Source: Plutella xylostella
Lineage: Eukaryota; Arthropoda; Insecta; Lepidoptera; Plutellidae
Direction of reading: 5' to 3'
Length of the DNA stretch: 64,000 nt
NCBI RefSeq assembly: GCF_932276165.1
Contig: NC_063982.1
Coordinates: forward strand, 79,501 to 143,500
Every line of letters begins with the position of its first letter. Position 1 is the first letter of the stretch. A program made the translations under genes and the position numbers. Below are positions 11,501-21,118 of this stretch, one piece after another. The notes under the pieces were generated by a model. That model saw only the letters and a list, made by a program, of their open reading frames with translations. It did not search any database and had not been told where the DNA came from.

Positions 11501-13963
11501 AAATTTTCTGATGAACGTCAATTTTTACAAACTACTCTCCGTTCGGATAAGGGGGGCTCTTTCTGTCTAAGGAGAAGAACGGAGGCAAGAAACTTCTGAG
11601 CCATCTTTTCAAAAATATCTTTATCTAGCTAGGTCTGTTTGTTAATTGTTAACATTGTTTTAATAAGGTTTTATTTAACCATTCTCAAATTGGTTTCAAT
11701 TCAACCGATTAAAAGTTGCAACGTAAAAGTAGTTATCGATATCGATCCATCCATCCATTCCATACTGGATATTGCCTTTCCAGCAAAAAGTATTATAACT
11801 AGTTACGGCTACCAGCAATTAACTCAGTGTGTGAGTATTGATGCGTAAATATGTATACCTACCTACTGAGTGTTTTGTAGATCTTTACAGCTGGAAGTAG
11901 GTAATTTCATGATACACCAAGTTTGCCAAGGTCATTATAACAAAAATTGTTCAAATCGAATGACCTGCTTTCGGAGTTGCACCTATGAAACTCTCCCTGT
12001 ATAAGTACCTACTTAACTAACTTAGTCGAATAAAACATGGATTGTTTCCCAGTGGGAAATACATAATAGGCCCGTTGAAATATGCATCTGCATCAAGCAA
12101 CAGACATGAGAAAGTAATATGTAGTTTAGTCTCCTGATGATGAAAACCTGCTGAGTTGCTGACAACAATCAACAACACACCAGTAAAAGTAGGATGACCA
12201 AATGGTGAAGTACTTAGTGACATGAAATAGTCGCTAAACTGAAATCTTCAGCGATGTGCTACGTACATTCGTAGCTTCGTAGCAGCGTACTACGCCGTTG
12301 TCGTAGCAATCTCGTAGCATCTTAAAAGTACTCGTGGCGACTAGTTATTATTCTGTGTCTTGGCGTTAATTTAGTTCTAATTCATAAAAATGCCTTATAC
12401 ATAGCACATTAAGGAACATCTATGAAGCATTTGAATACTCTACGAGTATGATTATTGATTACATTGAGCTTAAATACATATTATGTACGAATTTTCGTGT
12501 TTCATTTTGTGTAACCTGTGTAAAATAGTTCCAGTAATCCCCGCACAGATGTCGCGCGCTGGCGCCTCGGTACATCGCGGTATGGTTTGGTTTCAGTTTT
12601 CAGTACATAAATTACAGGGATACTTCGCACAACAAGACTGCATATTGATAATATATAATGTATAATGTACATATGTATATCTTCGTAAAACATGTTGTTT
12701 TAACACAAAATATATATATCAGGTAAACTTCCTATTTTTGAAGACGGCGAGAATAACTCTCATACGTTCTAGTAAAACTAGTAAGTATAAAGTATACAAA
12801 ACTAAGAATAAACTTATATGGTAATGCATACATACATTGTAGATGCCTTTAACTCCTGTAGGTATACAGGGTGTTGCAAAATGTTGAAATACTTACTATG
12901 ATAATTCTAATGATTTGATGAGAATGCACCAGATTTGTATGATTGCTAAAAGAACACCCTGATTTATGCCGCGCGTGTAAGTAGGCACCTCATGATACAC
13001 CAAGATTCCCAAGGTCATTATATCAATTATTTTTCGAAACGAATAGCTCGGTGACCTGCTTTCGGATGTGCACCTATGAAACTCATCCTGTATAAGTACT
13101 AGTTTAACTTAGTCTAACAAAACATGGATTGTTTGACTTCACAATCATATTGATCTTTTTATTCCGTTTTTGCACACCCGTACTTTTTATCTTTGTACCC
13201 CCTGCAGGTTGACTGGCAGAAAATGCTTTTAGCATTAAGTCCACCTGTTGTACATTATTACTATTGTAACTTGTAAATTAAAGTATAAATACCTACATAA
13301 GGCCCGTTGAAATAATTATGCATCTGCATTAAGCAACATAACATGAGAAAGTAGTGTGATGACCAAATGGTGTAGTGGTTAGCGACCCTGACAGCTATGC
13401 CGAAGGTCCCGGGTTCGATCCCCGGCCGGGGCAGAGTCATATTTGTACTCGGGTCTTGGTAGGTAATATAATGTAGGTACTTAAGTATAGTTATGATAAT
13501 GTATCTATCTACGTATCTGTGTAGGTAGATATAACAGCTGTCCGATGACCATAATATTACAGGCTCTGCCTAGTTTGCAGTCGGATGGCGGTGTCTAAGA
13601 CATCTCCACATACAATATAACTACTTATTATTATTATTAGGTACCTGTAAAAGTCCTATTAAACGGAATGACGTCACTCATTTCGCTCTGGTGGATCAAA
13701 CTCCTCGCCACGTCGCGCTTCATCAGACTGCTGGTGAAGCGCTTGCGCACCAGGCCGCCTATGAGCTGGTGGTCCACGCGAGACTCGTCCGCCAGCAGCT
13801 GCTGCTCCAGCGCGTCGAGGTGGCTGTGTCTGTCGAGGAGCCGATGCACGGCCAGTGCGGTCGCTATAAGCGCGAGGACCAGCAAGGGCTTCCATCTCCT
13901 GGTGAGCGTGGGTTTGATGGAGGTGATGAGGTAGGCTCGTTGAGCTTTGTATAGGTTTCTCAT
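2534..13963 (-). CDS. Polypeptide N-acetylgalactosaminyltransferase (GalNAc-T), copy 1, 11 exons, 598 aa
   Basis: The enzyme transfers GalNAc from UDP-GalNAc to Ser/Thr of proteins in the Golgi, the first step of mucin-type O-glycosylation. Exons inferred from splice sites and reading phase: 13645-13963, 9362-9544, 8790-8946, 6477-6681, 6118-6206, 5843-5970, 5325-5500, 3838-3974, 3456-3629, 3183-3249, 2534-2695. They sum to 1,797 nt with consistent phase. Exon 1 gives a type II membrane anchor: short basic cytosolic tail, hydrophobic LLVLALIATALAV, then a stem. Exon 2 has SVVVIFHNEQRSTLLRTV, exon 4 the metal-binding DxH in VFLDAHCE, and exon 6 the Gal/GalNAc-T motif WGGENLEMSFR. Exons 9-11 encode a ricin-type lectin domain. 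The lectin CLD triads read CVE, CLT and CLL, so sugar-binding aspartates look lost. The exon 3 donor (CG|GTTTGT) is weak. I cannot assign an orthologue number. Most annotated repeats between 2,700 and 13,640 lie in its introns. Confidence 0.9.
2734..2953. mobile_element. MITE in last intron of GalNAc-T copy 1
   Basis: Both ends contain TCGGCATCGGCAGGCATCAG (right end as reverse complement), extended outwards by a related GGGT-GCGCC sequence, giving imperfect terminal inverted repeats of about 38 bp. The core is AT-rich and non-coding. Block 2 lacks it: there the sequence after 45,370 continues differently. Confidence 0.7.
4027..5190 (-). mobile_element. TA-target DNA transposon derivative with a transposase-like first exon (copy A)
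   Basis: The element interrupts an RTE fragment in GalNAc-T copy 1. Block 2 keeps the empty site (GCTGGACGTAGGCCTC near 46,420), so the limits and the TA duplication (4025-4026, 5191-5192) are directly visible. The terminal inverted repeats are TAGCTGAACATAAAAGAGT and TAGTTGAACACAAAAGAGT. On the minus strand, 4,863-4,995 is an exon-like frame starting MNKTIRSEARQMIYSVYLRC and ending at a GTAAGT donor. I associate such N-termini with intron-containing IS630/Tc1/mariner-like transposases, but this is inference. No catalytic DDE region is present, so it is a non-autonomous deletion derivative. A second copy lies at 42,432-43,775. Confidence 0.8.
4863..4995 (-). pseudogene. Isolated first exon of a putative transposase
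   Basis: An ATG at 4,995 opens 44 codons ending with an AFYTG peptide directly before a consensus GTAAGT splice donor. No downstream exon is found in the element. In the sister element the matching exon (43,391-43,534) has an 11-bp duplication that shifts the frame. Family assignment is tentative. Confidence 0.5.
6321..6456. mobile_element. Short MITE in GalNAc-T intron (both blocks)
   Basis: The inverted ends CGCACAGGCAGGAGGTTTTA and CGCACAGGCAGGAGGTTTGT (right end as reverse complement) flank about 95 bp. The same element is present at about 47,565-47,700 in block 2, so it predates the split of the two blocks. Confidence 0.65.
6640..6990 (-). repeat. Minisatellite made of degenerate copies of the GalNAc-T exon 4 splice acceptor and exon start
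   Basis: Exon 4 begins at 6,681 after CTCCCCCAG and codes MGLATARSVGAAQATG. Upstream in the intron, further units start at about 6,772, 6,853 and 6,973. Each has a pyrimidine-rich CCCCAG or CTCCAG acceptor followed by CATGGGTCT and a degenerate version of the same codons (for example MGLTTATARSVDAAEA). Spacing is 91, 81 and 120 bp. Block 2 has only one extra unit (about 47,940-48,020), so the array differs in copy number between blocks. The extra acceptors could act as decoys. Confidence 0.75.
7089..7507. mobile_element. Palindromic MITE interrupted by a second MITE
   Basis: The outer ends AACTGCCAGTTTCTATAACT and its reverse complement match the uninterrupted palindromic element at 48,131-48,279 in block 2. 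In block 1 the palindrome is split by a TA-target element (7,121-7,477). The inner part still carries the GTCAAAATCGTATGAAAGTA arm of the outer palindrome, so the two families have also recombined or nested repeatedly here. Confidence 0.7.
7121..7477. mobile_element. TA-target MITE with TAGTGCCACAA termini (copy 1)
   Basis: The termini TAGTGCCACAAACTTATCTG (left, and right as reverse complement) are flanked by TA on both sides (7119-7120, 7478-7479). The inverted repeats run at least 35 bp, continuing through TTCCGGTGACAGC. It is 357 bp and non-coding. A 1,146-bp relative with nearly identical ends sits at 37,775-38,920. Confidence 0.75.
7516..8330. repeat. Intronic repeat unit 1 with two conserved cores
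   Basis: The unit begins CGGAGATAAAACGAAAACG and contains core 1 (GTAGCAGCGTACTACGCCGT at about 7,585), then AT-rich filler, then core 2 (CACAGATGTCGCGCGCTGGC at about 7,928). A GAGAATAAAATTCTCTTCCG stretch and a GTAGAGAATAATACAAA end follow. The same order recurs at about 10,575 and 12,227 in block 1, and at about 48,730, 52,262 and 53,930 in block 2. The cores are almost identical between units while the filler has diverged. Confidence 0.7.
8388..8560. mobile_element. Degraded LINE-like fragment
   Basis: The words GCAGAACATAGCCCTCTCCC, CCAGTGTTCTCCACTCGAGA and flanking sequence resemble 3'-end relics of LINEs that I have seen repeatedly in Lepidoptera. There is no usable open reading frame. 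Part of it is shared with block 2 at about 50,775-50,850. Assignment is from word resemblance only. Confidence 0.35.
8584..8778. mobile_element. MITE abutting the exon 3 donor of GalNAc-T copy 1
   Basis: The left end TAGGCGCGAATTACACAGAA and the right end (reverse complement TAGGCGCGAATTACACTGAA) begin terminal inverted repeats of about 45 bp, ending in a GC-rich GCGCAGGC stretch. Block 2 has no such insertion. The right end lies 11 bp inside the intron from the exon 3 boundary at 8,790. Confidence 0.8.
9630..9757. mobile_element. Palindromic MITE in GalNAc-T intron 1 (both blocks)
   Basis: ATTTTCATCGTGAACGTG on the left is mirrored by CACGTTCACGATGAAAATT on the right, about 90 bp apart. It is identical in block 2 at about 51,844-51,972. 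Confidence 0.65.
9793..10571. mobile_element. GC-rich long-TIR MITE, split by a 523-bp insertion
   Basis: The ends AGGAGTCTACACACCAAACC and AGGACTCTACACACCAAACC (right end as reverse complement) start near-perfect inverted repeats of about 50 bp through CCGGCGGCTTGGTGTCGGCG. The intact version is at 52,009-52,254 in block 2. In block 1 a 523-bp segment (9,989-10,511) interrupts it, flanked by the 8-bp duplication GCCGACAC. Confidence 0.8.
9989..10511. mobile_element. Insertion with 8-bp target duplication and central hairpin
   Basis: The empty site in block 2 proves the limits: GCCGACAC occurs at 9,981-9,988 and again at 10,512-10,519. No terminal inverted repeats are evident. At about 10,052 a perfect hairpin has arms GTTGGCCCTAAAAT and ATTTTAGGGCCAAC around a 4-nt loop. 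An 8-bp duplication fits hAT or P superfamilies, but nothing else supports an assignment. Confidence 0.7.
10575..11290. repeat. Intronic repeat unit 2
   Basis: This has the same layout as the unit at 7,516: core 1 at about 10,657, core 2 at about 10,921, then a GAATAACGTTCTCATGCGTT stretch and a GTAGAGAATAATACAAAAC end. It is followed at 11,870-12,190 by a block beginning TGATACACCAAG that is itself repeated at 12,990-13,350. Confidence 0.7.
12226..13360. repeat. Intronic repeat unit 3 with trailing repeated block
   Basis: Core 1 lies at about 12,285 and core 2 at about 12,546, followed by GAATAACTCTCATACGTTCT. The trailing block (TGATACACCAAGATTCCCAA, then GACCTGCTTTCGGA, CATGGATTGTTT and GGCCCGTTGAAAT) parallels 11,905-12,110, so units 2 and 3 are a tandem duplication of about 1.1-1.6 kb. 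Confidence 0.65.
13364..13620 (+). mobile_element. tRNA-headed SINE
   Basis: The head GACCAAATGGTGTAGTGGTT contains an A-box-like motif and GGTTCGATCCCC is a B box, so the 5' part has tRNA-like RNA polymerase III promoters. A conserved body (GTACTCGGGTCTTGG, CAGCTGTCCGATGACC, TTTGCAGTCGGAT) follows and it ends in a TTATTATTATTA tail next to GalNAc-T exon 1. Relatives are at 55,066-55,350 (same locus in block 2) and on the minus strand at 28,205-28,482. Confidence 0.8.
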
Positions 13964-14400
13964 TGTTTGTTAAGTTTGTTTAGATTTCATATTGGCTCAT
14001 CAACCAATAATCGTAGTGTTCTTTTCTCTATGCCAATGAGCCGTTTTCCTTGACAGCTGTCAGTTGAGCTTTTGGGTAAGCTGATAGATGGCGTGAAAAC
14101 GCAGTGTACCAACTGTCAAAAATTACATAGAGAGCAAAGAGTACTAAACTCAGAATAAGAACTCACTAGTTGTGATTAAATGTCGGGTGGTAGCGCGAGC
14201 CATCCTTCCGAGGCTCAGACTGCATGTGGCTTGGGATAGTGCTAAGTATTCTGTGAATAGTTCTACCCGCGCCGTCACGTAGTGTTCTTTTCTCTATGCA
14301 CGCCGTTTGAACGGGTGCTGCGTGCGAGAACTGATTTTGTATTTTTATTTATTGTATGATCCTAAATAAGATCCCAAAGAAATACTTACAAGACAAGATG

Positions 14401-14586
14401 AGAATGTGTGCCGTCGCAACTTGTAAAAATAAAGGACATCATAAATTTCCAAATGATGAAAGCCAGGCGCAACAATGGATTAAGGCGACTCGGATACATG
14501 TGCGAAAAATTGATTGGAAACTGCGAAAACATTCATGGTTGTGTTCGGATCATTTCATACCAAGTGTTTTTCATTCACGTAAGTAA
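14401..14586 (+). pseudogene. THAP-type zinc finger exon (P-like copy A)
   Basis: The frame begins MRMCAVATCKNKGHHKFPND and shows the C2CH pattern of THAP DNA-binding domains: C-x4-C at the start, a mid-domain tryptophan in QQWIKA, then CSDH and a following phenylalanine. THAP domains form the N-terminus of P-element transposases. A GTAAGT lies at the exon end (about 14,580). The next recognisable transposase sequence is only at 16,024, so the gene is not intact. Confidence 0.75.
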
Positions 14587-15239
14587 GTTAAATCATTAAA
14601 TCACTATCTCAAGTGCACTAACTCTACAGTATCAAGGGAGGAGGAGCAGATAGCTCAACTACAACTCAATTAATACAGGAGAAACACAAGGAAACTGAGA
14701 AAACTTGAAAAGAACGGCTGTACGCACAATCGCACTGAACGCTGAAGCAACAGTGACATCAGGGGGGGGTCAGTGCCTTAATGGCTGAACTTTTAGTAGA
14801 AGGTAGCGCCATCTCTTTATATTACTCTTACTACCAAAAAAGATGTAAGATGGCGTTATCAACAAGACCATAGAACAATAACAAGACACATAGATAAGTA
14901 GTATTTGAATGTTAACATTGTCATGATCTATGGCTATTATGAAGAAATTGCGTGTCAGTGTCAGTTCAGTTGTCTTACAATGTCTCGAAAATAACATTTT
15001 TGTAATAAAAGCCTATACTCTCGGTATACTTATCGTTATTTATAAATGTTATATACCTACAAATAAAAATAAACATGGTGTGTTAAGAAAAAGCATCTTT
15101 ATCCGCAAAAGTGTTTTTATGAAATTCTTGTGACCTGACAGATTCCATATGGATCCAGGTTCCATGTGGTTCCACGGGAACCGAGCTGAAATGGCGGCAC
15201 TGGCAAAAAGCGATCGACATCTTCATATCCGCTGAAGGG

Positions 15240-15965
15240 GTTCCGCTCATCTCGCATAATCTTTATTGACCAAAACTCATTTCGCATAACTCGTATGGTC
15301 TAATTTTTTTTGGCCGAACCATCACTTTGCCAAGACTTATGTGGCATAAGGCTCGTTTCGTCTAAAACTCTTTAGGCACAATCTTTAAACACCTAAGTTT
15401 CGTTTGCTCAAATTTATGTTCGTCTATACCTATGTATAATCTTGTTTCTCGTAATGTTATCTTAATAAATAATATATTAAGTATGTAGTAAATGTACAAA
15501 TTGTGGTATTTTTCTGATATTGTATGATCAAAAAATCGAAAATTAACGACCAATATAATTATTACAAACCCCATGAGATCGAAACCTAAAAATAGGTGCG
15601 ACGACGAGCAAAGCGAGGAGGAGCGTGTTAGGTGCACATGTTCATCAAAACCAAAGCGGAGCGCAGCGAAGCGGAGCGGAGCGTTTTCCAAACAGCGGAA
15701 ACAATACAAGGCACCAGTTTGCGCTATGTAGGGAGACGCTCCGTCAAAGTAAAAGCCAAACGAATATTATTACTTTGTATAAACCTAATAAACCTATGCC
15801 ATAGCATTATTAGGCTATTCAAGATTTGGCCATACCATTATTAGGCTAAACAATGTTATGCGAAATAACTTTTTACTAAACGAGATTTATGCAATACGAT
15901 TTTCGGCGTAACGAGACTTTGACCAAACGTTACTATGCAATACGAGATTAGGCAAATAAATCTTA
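15240..15965. repeat. Array of short degenerate words around a shared repeat core
   Basis: Words such as TTTCGCATAACTCGTATGGT, GTTTCGTCTAAAACTC, TAACGAGACTTTGACCAAAC and ATGCAATACGAGATTAGGC recur with loose spacing of about 20-25 bp. The centre (about 15,595-15,760, with GGAGGAGCG, GTGCACATGTTCATCAAAA and GGGAGACGCTCC) matches, in reverse, 22,125-22,290 inside the 3.1 kb element. It is non-coding and of unknown family. Confidence 0.5.
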
Positions 15966-16023
15966 TGCCAAAAAAGGTAGAACCCCGCTGAAGATTAAAA
16001 TACTATGTGTACCAAACTGATAA

Positions 16024-16250
16024 ATGTCGTCAAAGATTTGCCTCGCGAGGATAAATGATGCACTATTGGACGAAATGACTTTATCACCACAAGTGACAAG
16101 ATTTCCTTCTCTTGGGAAACATAAACTAGCAAAACATGAAGTGGTTTTCATGGTGAAAGGAATAAAAAAGGAATACACACACCCACTCGCATATTATTTT
16201 ACAAGTGACATGAACAAAACTGAACTGAAACATTGTTATATGCGAGGTAA
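16024..16250 (+). pseudogene. P-element-like transposase fragment (copy A)
   Basis: The frame contains LLDEMTLSPQVTRF, then HKLAKHEVVFMVKGIKKEY and LAYYFTSDMNKTELKH. This aligns with the catalytic region of P-like copy C at about 37,480-37,730, where the same stretch reads LIFDEMSLTPQV and LANHALVFMVKGIKK. An upstream VVKDLPRED peptide is in another frame, so there is a frameshift near 16,050, and the tail is lost after about 16,235. Confidence 0.8.
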
Positions 16251-16400
16251 TAAAGAATTATATAATAATTTGTTTTTTATTTATTGTTGCATGTAGGTAG
16301 GTACATAAATAGATGGAACTTACATTTAGCTAATAAATGTAATAACTGTTGTGTGGTGTAACTACGTTAAGGCAAATATGTCTTATATCTTTATAGATTG

Positions 16401-16536
16401 AAGTTAATAGCCGGATCCCCACCAGACGATCCGACGCGATCCGATCGCGCGATCCAAGAAATCTTACATACTAAACTTCTTGGATCGGGCGATCGGATCG
16501 CATTGGATCGTTTGGTGGAGATCCGGCTATTAACTT
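16401..16536. mobile_element. 136-bp palindromic MITE
   Basis: AAGTTAATAGCCGGATCCCC is mirrored by the right end, and the arms (rich in GATCCGA and GATCGGATCG) pair over most of the length around a short loop. It lies in the 3' part of P-like remnant A. Confidence 0.75.
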
Positions 16537-17626
16537 GTGATAACAATATCTATATATATACAGGGTGTCCCAACAGGGCACCCTGTATGTATGTACAATG
16601 AGGCTGAGAAATATAAAGAGATGGCGTGGCGCTGTTCAGTATGACGTATAGAGTATGACAAAAAACTCCTCGAGATGCCACTCTTTTCACAATTGTTTAT
16701 TTTTTCTCTATGAGTGACATCGACATCATACGAGTAGAGAAAATAATACTACAATTCTACCTACCTACGTCACTTTCACATTTCGTTAGCCTCACAGAAT
16801 AACATATTGTGATCTGAGTGTGTTCTGAGGGTTTGAAAGTTGGTACAACCCCAGACAACGCCATCTATTTCTCCAAAAAGGAACTTTTTTTTTTTTAACA
16901 AACGCCTCATAATATTCTAGTCTATGATCAACCACACCACCACACCCATACCACACCACAACATTCTGACCACAGAGTACTTTGTATTATACTAGAAATA
17001 GAGCGCCATCTTGCGAGGAAATCGTGGTAGCACAGTTCAGTAGCGCCATCTGCATTTGACGAATGGGAACTAATCGTCGTATACATACCTACCTATATAC
17101 ATAGTTATATAGAGTATTGATAGTAGGTAGTTAATAGTATGAATGAATGACTGCTAAGGAAGGATTACGTATGCATTCAGATTATTTGTTTATTTCTACA
17201 ATAACTCTGAATGCATACATTTTAAATAATAAAGATCTTAGAATTTGTAGTGTATTGTTTATTTTCACAATAAAATATTTTTTTACTATTATTAATAGTA
17301 GCTGAGGTAGAATTACTTTAAAGTAAGTATATTAATTACCAAACATTTACATACTTATACAGGGCAAAGATTCAACAAAAACGTTACTTATTCCTTACTT
17401 AAACAGATTAAATAGAAATACAATTATAGTCATTTATATACATTTGAAAAAGTGGTAACATCATTCAACCATGCCCCCAAAATCTGTAAGAATGTGTAAT
17501 GATCAAAAAATGAGTTGGTAAAATTTACAAAGTTGTTTGTCTCGTATAAACCACTTAATGTTAACGTCAACATAAGTAAATAAATACACAGGTGGCTGGT
17601 GACCGTTGGGGTAAGTATACACGAGT

Positions 17627-20177
17627 TTACGGGTGGAGTCCACGTACAGGAAAGCGTAGCGTGGGACTTTCGTCGACCCGTTGGACGGTAGCCGCAAGTG
17701 GTGGGATGAGAAAGGACAAGGCCTTAACAACAAAAACCAATGAATGGGTCCAATTATAATTTTTAAGGCCTTTTTGAAATGATGTTTTTGCCATTATTTG
17801 GAATTTGTCGTTAAGGTCGTCGATATCCCTTTTTCCATATAAAATTCTATTAATTAGTTTACAATAATTGTAAATAAAGAATCGACAAACAGCATTTATT
17901 AGGAATTGAATCAGATTCTCCTTATGATTCTCACAATCAGATAATTTATTAAAATCTACTAATATGCAAATCACTGTAGATATATATTGTTTTAAATTAC
18001 ACACACACAAACACACACGTTTCTGCACCTGCCAATAACGGATGGTGGCATGTTTTACATGTTTTGTAAATCTTTTTCGATTTTTTGATAAAGTATCCAC
18101 TTACATATTGTAAGGGAGCCAATATTTTAGGATCCTTCTTTGATTCCATTGACATCTATGGATAAAATATTAGTCAAAAGCACTTCACATGATGAGACGT
18201 CATTGCCTTTGCAGTCTTCATCAATCAAGTTTATAAGTGCTTCTCCTAAATCTTTTTCACAATTCCCTCCCGGGACGTGGACACTGGTCAGGCTATTGAT
18301 TAACAAGGTCGTAAATGCTGACTCAAACCGCTCCGGGGTCGGGTTGGTGTTGCGGCATCCGTGGGATCTTATGGCACCAAAAAAAATTTCAATTGGGTCT
18401 TGGTTCAGGTGGCGCATCCAAATTGAGGTTACATTATGTTCCATTTTAATTTTTTTTATAAAATCTCCATTCCTTCCAATGTCCACAACCAACTATTAAT
18501 TGTGGGTACCACTTCCTTTTTCCCTGCAGCAGTAACAAATTTCATAGATTTTAATATTTTTCTTCCTTCGTCCCAAGTTTTGTGGTGAAGAGATGTTGGT
18601 GTTGCTGGACCTAAAAGCGGCTTTGCGAAACGCGTCTTTTTAATAATATATCTGCAGTCTCCTTGCATTCTTCAGGGAGTATTTTCTTGTCTGAAAAAAA
18701 AAGACGATAGTTATTATTGTAAGGTCAGTTATGAGATCTTCAATACAACTGATGTTTATTTATAAAACAAAAGGCATCCTTATTGATTTAAGTAATATAT
18801 AACAGATATTATTAAATAAGTACCTGCAAGGTATCCCATGTTCGATGCAACAGTTGCACTGAATACTTGACTTGCATATTTGACTTTCATTTTTCCAATT
18901 TTTTGGGGAACAATGTGGTTGTTTGTCAATTTTGGTACAAGCCTCACACCTTTGTAGCCAGGATTTCCCCATGTAGCTGCTGCAAATGCTGCCATTTGGC
19001 TATTTTTTGTTGTCCGTCCATTTCATAAACAAGATTTTTTGTTAGGAGATTATTCCTTATCCCCTTTAAAAGATGTGGGGGGTCGTACAATGGGACTATC
19101 TCATTTCCATCAACAACAAAAATATTATCTTTTGGGCATCCACCTCTTCTCAAGTAATCACCTGTTGTCTCGTCTATCAGATATTTAATGGCTTGGCGAT
19201 TATTTGTGCCTTGATCACAAAGAGTAGCAACCACCTTAAATCCAGCTTCTTTCAAATTTTTTATATTTTCTTTGACTTGGTGGGCAAGTTCAGATCCCTT
19301 GGTTGCCCCTGATGAAAATGAATATGATATTGGCTGCTTATAATTTTGTGCTGTTGAGACAGATGGAACATTCAGCAGATGCTGTTCATGAAGCAATGGT
19401 GTTTCCACTGTTGTATTTGCGTTGAGGCCTGTAAGATAAGATACAAGTAATGAAAAATTGTTCCTATGGCATTAACAATGTAATGTGTAATTTCTTAATT
19501 TGATGTAATCTCAGATTATGGAAAAGTGGTTTGCAAACCAACTATATTATGATGTCTGCGAGTCAAGTCTCATCAATTCATCACATAATTTAATAAATTA
19601 AATTAAATCTCCACTGCTGGGGCACGGGTCTCTTTCCAATGAAGGAAGAGTTTGTAGACCTATTCCACCACACGGGCCCTGTGCGGATGTGAAATACACT
19701 TAGGTGAAATCGAAAATAACTGAAAGATATACTTACAAGGCATGTTCATGGTTGGCACAGCTATGTTGCTGAGTCTATTAAACCTACAATGGTACTTCTC
19801 TTCAAAATGCATGCGACAGACTCTTCGATTCTGGTATATAAAATTGTTCGTCAATTTTAAAATATCTCCACCAATACTGTTAACCCAGATCATGAATCTA
19901 TCTAGATCCTTTGATTTGATGGGTTCGGGAAATCATGCAGGGCATTTTCAGAACCTGTAAATTTTAAATAATTAACTTTAATGGTGTACAAATAAAGAAT
20001 ATCTATCTATATAACTATTTTAGTTTAAAAAAGTAACTGTTATTCTATAAGTGATTTTGTAAGATAAAAGCATTATCTAAGTAGTAGGTGGTTGCGGTTG
20101 ATATCAAGTAGTTTGTCGTAAACAAACCTGCAGTAAGTAAATGAACAGCCTGGAATACAGCACCTCTTGTACGACAT
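17627..20177 (-). pseudogene. P-element-like transposase pseudogene B (block 1 copy)
   Basis: Fragments lie in order on the minus strand. A likely first THAP exon begins at 20,177 (MSYKRCCIPG). The THAP C-terminus follows near 19,750-19,960 (QNRRVCRMHFEEKYHCRF, then AVPTMNMP). Transposase sequence at 18,970-19,430 has CDQGTNNRQAIKYL and DPPHLLKGIRNNLL, and 18,127-18,670 has NQDPIEIFFGAIRSHGCRN, the acidic catalytic stretch. A C-terminal helical part follows to about 17,740. Known P transposases bind terminal repeats through THAP and cut with an RNase H-like fold. Frame changes after FPNP (about 19,925), near 18,975 and near 18,600, plus internal stops, mark it as dead. The matching copy in block 2 carries the same lesions. 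Confidence 0.85.
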
Positions 20178-20963
20178 GTTCACTACACATAATTATAAAC
20201 ACAACAAATACACGTCCTATCTCAAAAACACTGGAGTCCTGTCTCAAATCACCATCACAACTGTGTTCACTGGTTTGGAGCAGAATACTCGACTCAACAG
20301 AACCGTAGCGTGAAAAATAACAGGGAAGGCAGCAGAAAAAGCACAAAACGAAATGGAAAAATAATACGATGGTAACAATTTAATCACAACCGCTTATTTC
20401 ACGCTTATTTTGAAAATTATTTTGACAAGTTGTTACTTGTTAATTAAATTTAATTTCTACCATAAATCTTATATTATGTAGGTACCTAGGTACCTAGCCA
20501 TGTAGTCATTTCTATATTTTTTTAATCTTTATTTTATCCTAAAAACTTATTACAAACAATTTAAATATATCTATTATATTGATTAAACGTGGTGATTTTT
20601 ATTAAACAGTATTCTATCCAGTATTGAATCATTGCTAATCTACTAAATTGGTAGAAACGAACATGATGGTATACTCTGACCACAGTATAATCCAAGTTTA
20701 AGTAATGTTTACGATTAACAGCGTAGGTTAAATCATTTACTTGCTTTTCAATTTGTTTGGGTAATACGATAGTAGCGCCATCTGTGTATGACTTTCGCTA
20801 CTAAGCGAATAATTTGTTCCTTACAATTTGTTCCAAGATTAATGACTCTGATTCTGACAACATTCCTACATCATAGACAGAGAAAATAAAACAAAACGAG
20901 TTCCTCTGTGTGACTGTGAAGTGTGTGTTATTGTTTTAGAGTTCCAGAGACTGTTGCAGGGGG

Positions 20964-21118
20964 CGGTCAGTGCCTTAATGGCTGAACTTTTAGTAGAAGG
21001 TACCGCCATCTCTTTATATTACTCTTACGAGTATTACCAAAAAAGATGTAAGATGGCGTTATGAACAAGACCCTAGAACAATAACAAGACACATAGATAA
21101 GTAGTATTTGAATGTCAA
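20964..21118 (+). repeat. 155-bp block shared with P-like remnant A
   Basis: CAGTGCCTTAATGGCTGAAC and the following 130 bp, including GATGTAAGATGGCG and ACAAGACACATAGATAAGTA, are about 96% identical to 14,766-14,922. It lies just upstream of the first exon of P-like copy C and is also in block 2 (59,785-59,940). It may be part of the element's terminal or promoter region. Confidence 0.6.

Larger units (their letters stand above)
14036..16909 (+). mobile_element. P-element-like remnant A region (present only in block 1)
   Basis: Block 2 runs straight from CTCTATGCCAA to TAATATTCTAG (about 55,749), so this 2.87 kb is extra in block 1 with no target duplication. Its ends, TGAGCCGTTTTCC and (reverse complement) TGAGGCGTTTGTT, are weakly similar. 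It contains a THAP-domain exon (14,401-14,586), a 155-bp stretch shared with 20,964-21,118, a transposase fragment (16,024-16,250) and a 3' region matching that of P-like copy C at 42,055-42,430. It is a decayed P-element relative with other insertions. Confidence 0.65.
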
